Shown here: positions 58,956-64,000 of the stretch, in pieces | Position numbering within the stretch: the first letter of the stretch is position 1 | Layout: each line of letters starts with the position of its first letter | NCBI GenBank assembly: GCA_964059195.1 | Contig: CAXKWD010000004.1 | Location: forward strand, 119,880,043-119,944,042 | Origin: Ectobius pallidus | Lineage: Eukaryota; Arthropoda; Insecta; Blattodea; Ectobiidae | Length of the DNA: 64,000 nucleotides | Reading direction: 5' to 3' | Made by a program: the position numbers and the translations under genes | Notes under the pieces: generated by a model | Told to the model about the DNA's origin: nothing | Seen by the model: only the letters and a program-made list of their open reading frames with translations | Database searches by the model: none

Positions 58956-61129
58956 CAAGGCTGGTATATGTAAGGTTGCCTCGTTCCCGTAAGAGCTGTG
59001 GGGAGAGTCCTACACTGCTGTGTGACGTCACCCCCAGCCCGCGCGAGAATTAAGCAGCTACATACAATGGTAATGATGGGAAGAAATAACACGAAAACAC
59101 CATCGTTTTACCAACAATAGGCCCCTAATACATCTTTCCGAGGTGAAGATAGAATGCATACGACCCTGCATATAAAGAGGATTTAACACAAATTAAAATA
59201 AATATTTAATACAGGTACAAATAAGAATAGTGCAGCTTTACAAAGTTAGGAAAAAGTTTGTCTGACTCAGGAAAAAGTAGTCTAGTAGATATAGCTTAGA
59301 TTATGCTGAAAGATTTTTAATTTTACATTTCTAAATATGTTTAGTTATTTCAGGCAAATTATTCTAAATTATGGAAGGAGGCTTAAAAAGAATAGACTTT
59401 GGTATACTTTGCAATATTCGTCTTGACTTAGAAAAATAAATTTCTCAATGAGATCGATGCGCAGTTGTGTATTTTCTGTATTTATTTTACATGAAATGAA
59501 GTTAAATTAAACGTCTATAAGATGAACGAAGTCACCTCTGATTGCAATGTACTTGTCACAATTTAATTACAGAGCTTATAATCATAGATACTAAACAATT
59601 ATTAAAACCAAAGAGGAATAGACAAAATGGAATAATGCTTTCCAGAGGCAGAAAACTGGAAGACAAATAAAATCTGCGCACGGAATAACAATTATTATAT
59701 TATAAACCAATCTGTATTCTGTTTGTAGAACACTTTGAAATAAACATTTACAAATGAATCAAAGTGATAATAAATATAACAGGTACCGTATATCTTTAAA
59801 CGTATACCAACCGACAGCATTTAAATGGTCGAACAGTCCAAGACTCAATCTAGTCATGTTTACATGTAAATATGGATTTTAAGACGCGCTTATAATAAAA
59901 TAATGAGTCAATAACTCACCTTCAGTAAAAAGTGGCTTCTTTTGCAGTTAACAGATCCATTGTTGAATAATCTTCCCACCACCCCAGTGGGTGAGCCCCA
60001 GTCAGGTTTATGGGTACATGTAGTTATTCAGTTTCTGACAGATGTTTTATTAGGGGAGTCCATAAATAAAATGTTGAAGGATTTTTACTTTAATACTGGT
60101 ATATACTGGAAAAGAGGATTCCTAATTCCTCGAAGCGTTATTAAAACATTATACTGTACAGTCCACTAACATTGTAATTATTTAAGCGGCATTAAAGCAG
60201 TAATGGAATTCAATAGTGAGCCACTCTTTAAAAAAACACACACTCTGGTACACTGACACTTGAGGTGATAAAGTTATATATAGGCTATAAGAATTCCCTA
60301 ACTATTAAATTCAGGCGATTCTTATAGCACATACATGACGTAACTAATCAGAACTTTGAATCAATATTAACACAGAACCTGTGCACGACACTTGAAACTA
60401 GAGCTGTCTGACTGTGAACTGATGTTTTAAAGATCTTTAAAAGGGAGTCTTGCTTCACAATGTACATTTTTTACATCTGAAGGGTAAAATCACATTTTAT
60501 AACCCTTAACCCATCTTTTTGAATAGAACTTTTTTTTTTGTCAAATATAGTGTAGGTGGTGAGCTCAGCAAGGAAAATTTTCAATAGTCTGCTGCTGTCT
60601 ATAAATAAAATGGACAGGTTCTTTAAGTTTCTGCTGGCAATGTGTATGAATAAAGAATTGTTTACAAAAGGGCAAACTCCCCTCTGCATAAGACAAAAAA
60701 AAAGTCGTATAGGCTACTTCCCATTTTCTGAGTCATAACCAAAGAGTTGTAAAAGTACCCCAATAAATTTAAAGAGAAATGTAAGATGTTTGTGCGTGTT
60801 CTTTATTTTGATATCCACAGTATGTTTTACAGAAACCAGCAGCTTAAATATTTTGTTTCAAATGTCTCAATATATTTTGTTACAGCTTATTCATTTGAGG
60901 CCTGAGCACTCAGAAGTGGTCCTTCTATTAAGCCATACCCCCTGTAAGATCATATGTAGTCTATCTTTACAGATACATGCATTATTTTAGTTAAAAATAA
61001 GTTTTATTCCCATCATTGCCATTGTATGTAGGTGTTTAAATCCTCCTGCAGGGCTAGGGGCCACGTCACATCCCTCGTGCTCAATACGCATGCGCGTCGA
61101 ACGAGGCAACCTTACATATACCAGCCTTG
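58956..61129. mobile_element. TIR element with 9-bp target duplication (2,174 bp)
   Basis: Ends CAAGGCTGGTATATGTAAGG and, reversed at the right, the same 20 bases; identity continues through TTGCCTCGTTC (about 31 bp). Perfect 9-bp duplication GGTCTGAGG at 58947-58955 and 61130-61138. A 9-bp target suits Mutator-like elements, but the TIRs are short for that group and I see no transposase motif. Open frames at 59942-60169 and 60556-60738 are not recognised. It is probably non-autonomous or a decayed copy of a family I cannot name. Confidence 0.8.
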
Positions 61130-61201
61130 GGTCTGAGGTACCCCCGCGTCAACACTCAACACGCCGCGCCGCAGAACGCTGCCAGTGTGGCCGGGACCTT
61201 A

Positions 61202-64000
61202 TACTTTATTTTAATGTTCCTGACGTATTCATATGGATCATTGAGAGGGTCAAAGGTGATTACGCAATGCGAATCCCACGTCTCCAGATCTGTTCTTAAC
61301 TAATATATCAGTTCCATACAGCTACCATGAATATTATAATATTAATGTTACAATACATTATTTACCTTAAGAATAAAGGTTTTTGCGCTTAGGAATAAAG
61401 GTATTTGCACAAAGGGCAGTAGAACCTGGCAATCCACTTAGGTAACATTGCCTATCAATTGGCTATAATTAATAGAATTCTCTTTCTATCTGAGTCCTTA
61501 CCTATTTCATATTTAAAATGCGCTACATTGTGATGTTCGCGCGACTTTTCATTACAGTATGTCCAACGCACGGGCCTACGTGGCCGTTCGTGCTTTATAC
61601 ACAAGATGATCGAAAAAATCACCAACAATAACAGTACAATGTAGTACAGCACCTAAACAACAAAACAGAATCATGCTGATCTGAACATTCCTGCTGACTG
61701 TAGCTACACTCGTTTGAGCAATGGGGTTACTGACGTGTATAGCTAAACCCACAAGGATATCCGGATTACTCGTATGAATAATGCAATCTGTATAATTTGA
61801 TGATGGCGTGGATGCCAGGCGACTGCACTGTGTAAGCTCCCTCATAAATAAAGCACATACCTTGTTAGCTTTAACGTGTTAAACCTTAAACTAAGATGGT
61901 TTGTACGAATTTTGCCAACTTTAAGAGATGTGATACAATTCCATGGGATTACGTAAATACGTAAATACGTCAGAAATATGTAAATTCCTCCCTCTTCCAT
62001 TTTATTTCTTATGGTGGAAAGAAATCGTGGAAGTTCATTCCAAATCCCAGTAATTTGAATAATTTTGTAGAAGAAAAATAATTGTCAACCTAGTATTGTA
62101 TTTTAACATTTTCCCTACTACTGACATACATGTTCGTCACCGCAAAAACCGCATAAAGGCTGAGAATTATGCATGGTAGTTCAATGCTTTATCTTAAAAT
62201 ATGAAGATATTTATCCAAGTATTAGAATTGTTATCTACGGAAACCAGCTATTTCATTAAACTATTCCTGGTTCATTTCAAACTTATAACCCAGTTGTGAC
62301 TTTAGTTGACTATTGCTTATATCAAAACATACATTCAGTTCTGAAAGGGTTATGTAACCTAATAATTATGGATGTACTATTGTAGCAAGAAACAAAGTTT
62401 GTAGAACAGTGCCTCAAACTGCACAAGTATGTTTTAATAGTAATTGATGTAGACTATATAATGTACAATACGTAGGCTTACCTGTATACCTCAGTGGGAT
62501 CCGTATCTATAACTTTAATAATAATAATAATAATATTAATAATAATTATTGTCGTTAAATTACCGAATTTTCTACTGGCGATTTTACCTCTTTTTTTTGG
62601 TTGTTCTATTTATTAAAATTGCTTGTTGAAAATGAGAAACAGAATTGTAGGTTGAATTAAAACAATGACAACTGCAATAGACTTCTCAATATTGGAGTTA
62701 ATAAATCAAAGTTTCTATAAATGCAAATATGAATAAGGCAAGGGTGACAGTATTTTATTATGTCTTAAAATGATAGAGATTTTATTAATGTAAACAGTTT
62801 TCTCTTAGAAACCCAAAGTTAAGTCTTGTTTACTCTTTATACCATTACATTTTCCATTTTATATAAACATAATTATCAAATCTCAGTATTTTAAACTTGA
62901 AAGATTTCTTTTTTCCCAGATCAAAATTACACATTCTGTCCAATCCAATTCAAATCACGTCTTTTCGAGAATGATTAATTAGAAGTTTTAAATTAGCTTC
63001 AAGGGTTCTTTGCCAGCCATGACCTTTTAATATTGTATTCAAAGTCCGCTTGAGTGTAAAGAAGCTTCGGCAAACGATGGAGAAACCATTTATTGTTTTC
63101 ACTGCCATTTTATAAAACATTAATTATCATAGAAATTATAGTTGTTGCAAGTTGGGCGTTATTGCTCGGAGATTTTAGTAGTTTATATAAAATATGAATA
63201 ATATTGACGACTTCTAATTAAATGCAATTTTATATTTAATTTTTAAAGAATTGAGTTTTACTTATGATTTCTTCGTTATTTTGCGTTCTATTTACTGAAT
63301 TACATCCGAGCCCGAACATTTTGCTCTTTCGGGATCGGGTGTGAATAATTTTTAACCTGAAACTTGTAAATTTAATTAATAATTAATAATAAAAGGGTAG
63401 TAAAAAGAATCGTAATCAAGGACCAACCACAAGTGTTATTATGCTTTTCGGTTGCTCTGGTGATAATAATATTATGAATAAATAATTATGAAGACAGTCC
63501 AATTACCAGAATACAGTAATTATATTTATGCACATTTAGGCCTACACACCTTACTAAAATCCTTGGTAAACATATCTCATTGCGCTACCGCGACGTACCA
63601 TTGAAATGTGGTATACACAGGTACTACATCTAATACACGTACCGAAACATATTTTTAAAAAATACTTAGCTTTGAAACTTGCGATTTATACTTGCGAAAT
63701 GTAATAAAATCATACGGTAATGATACAATATTTCTGTCACTGTTGTTATTCCTTTACATGTTTCTATATAAAATTGAAACTGACCCTTTCATAATTGGAA
63801 AAAGTTCGTGAATATGTTTTCTAAGCTGAGAAGGGTTGCCAACGTAACTTGAGTACAGGCTTCACTCGTTACGTTCTTTAATAAGCCAACGTTCCTTTGT
63901 TCTCGAGAAGATATATGACGCGGCTTCATTCCCTTTTTTCGGCGAGAGATTGGTTCTGTTGAAACCCCGTCGAGTTATTAATTTCCCTCCTGTACAAGCG
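61202..64000. other. AT-rich intergenic stretch, no gene seen
   Basis: A short AATAATAAT run near 62518, otherwise no supported feature. The frames at 61455-61845 (minus) lack any motif. Confidence 0.4.

Larger units (their letters stand above)
57252..61201. mobile_element. Possible large TIR element around a nested one
   Basis: The left end TTAGGACTCGGCCACACAGC, then AAGCGTTGAGCGGGGCG, pairs with the right end, reversed: TAAGGTCCCGGCCACACTGG, then CAGCGTTCTGCGGCGCGGCG. Flanking octamers (ACACTTTC and ATACTTTA) agree at 6 of 8 positions, weak support for a target duplication. The interior contains microsatellites and the 58956-61129 element; no transposase seen. Confidence 0.45.

Overview
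This is a gene-poor, AT-rich window from a large arthropod genome, almost certainly an insect. The evidence is the density and type of mobile elements (mariner, PIF/Harbinger with a MADF partner, hAT and pogo MITEs, several tRNA-headed SINE families, a CR1/jockey-type non-LTR element), TTAGG-like repeats, and a recurring TAGGCCTA octamer. I lean towards a cockroach, termite or similar large-genome insect, but that is an impression. I found no convincing host gene. Almost everything recognisable is a transposable element, many with exact target-site duplications (TSDs).

Layout. 0-5 kb: the 3' tail of a non-LTR element, AT-rich spacer, and a decayed mariner (3466-4702). 7.9-16.3 kb: remains of a PIF/Harbinger transposon (transposase plus MADF partner) split by a 939-bp solo LTR, followed by a well-preserved non-LTR retrotransposon (ORF1 11047-12003, ORF2 to 16238). 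That ORF2 is interrupted in phase by a 1.33-kb TIR element with a 3-bp TSD. 16.7-31.4 kb: hAT and pogo MITEs, SINEs, and two elements with long inverted repeats, one carrying a nested hAT element.

32.0-50.7 kb is the highlight: a four-level nest. A second copy of the 3-bp-TSD element (TSD TTA) is interrupted by a TIR element with a TA TSD. That element contains a SINE and is itself interrupted by a 16,037-bp near-perfect palindrome (33467-49503). The palindrome has Polinton/Maverick-like boundaries: a 6-bp TSD (CGCGAC), ends that begin AGTAGT, and a different AGT copy number at each end. Instead of the usual Polinton gene set, about 7.5 kb of each arm is inverted repeat, and a 1.1-kb asymmetric loop holds degenerate CCTAA repeats. 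Each arm carries GC-rich 20-bp palindromes, 119-bp and 109-bp tandem repeats, one small intron-containing gene with a TATA box, and about 4 kb of satellite-like repeats. The gene appears to encode an uncharacterised arthropod protein family and carries two compensating frameshifts, the same in both arms.

50.7-64 kb: more SINEs, a Penelope-like or foldback insertion with a 14-bp TSD, microsatellites, a 2.17-kb TIR element with a perfect 9-bp TSD nested in a possible larger TIR element, and unannotated AT-rich sequence.

Family assignments rest on motifs, TIRs and TSDs read by eye. No database search was possible.
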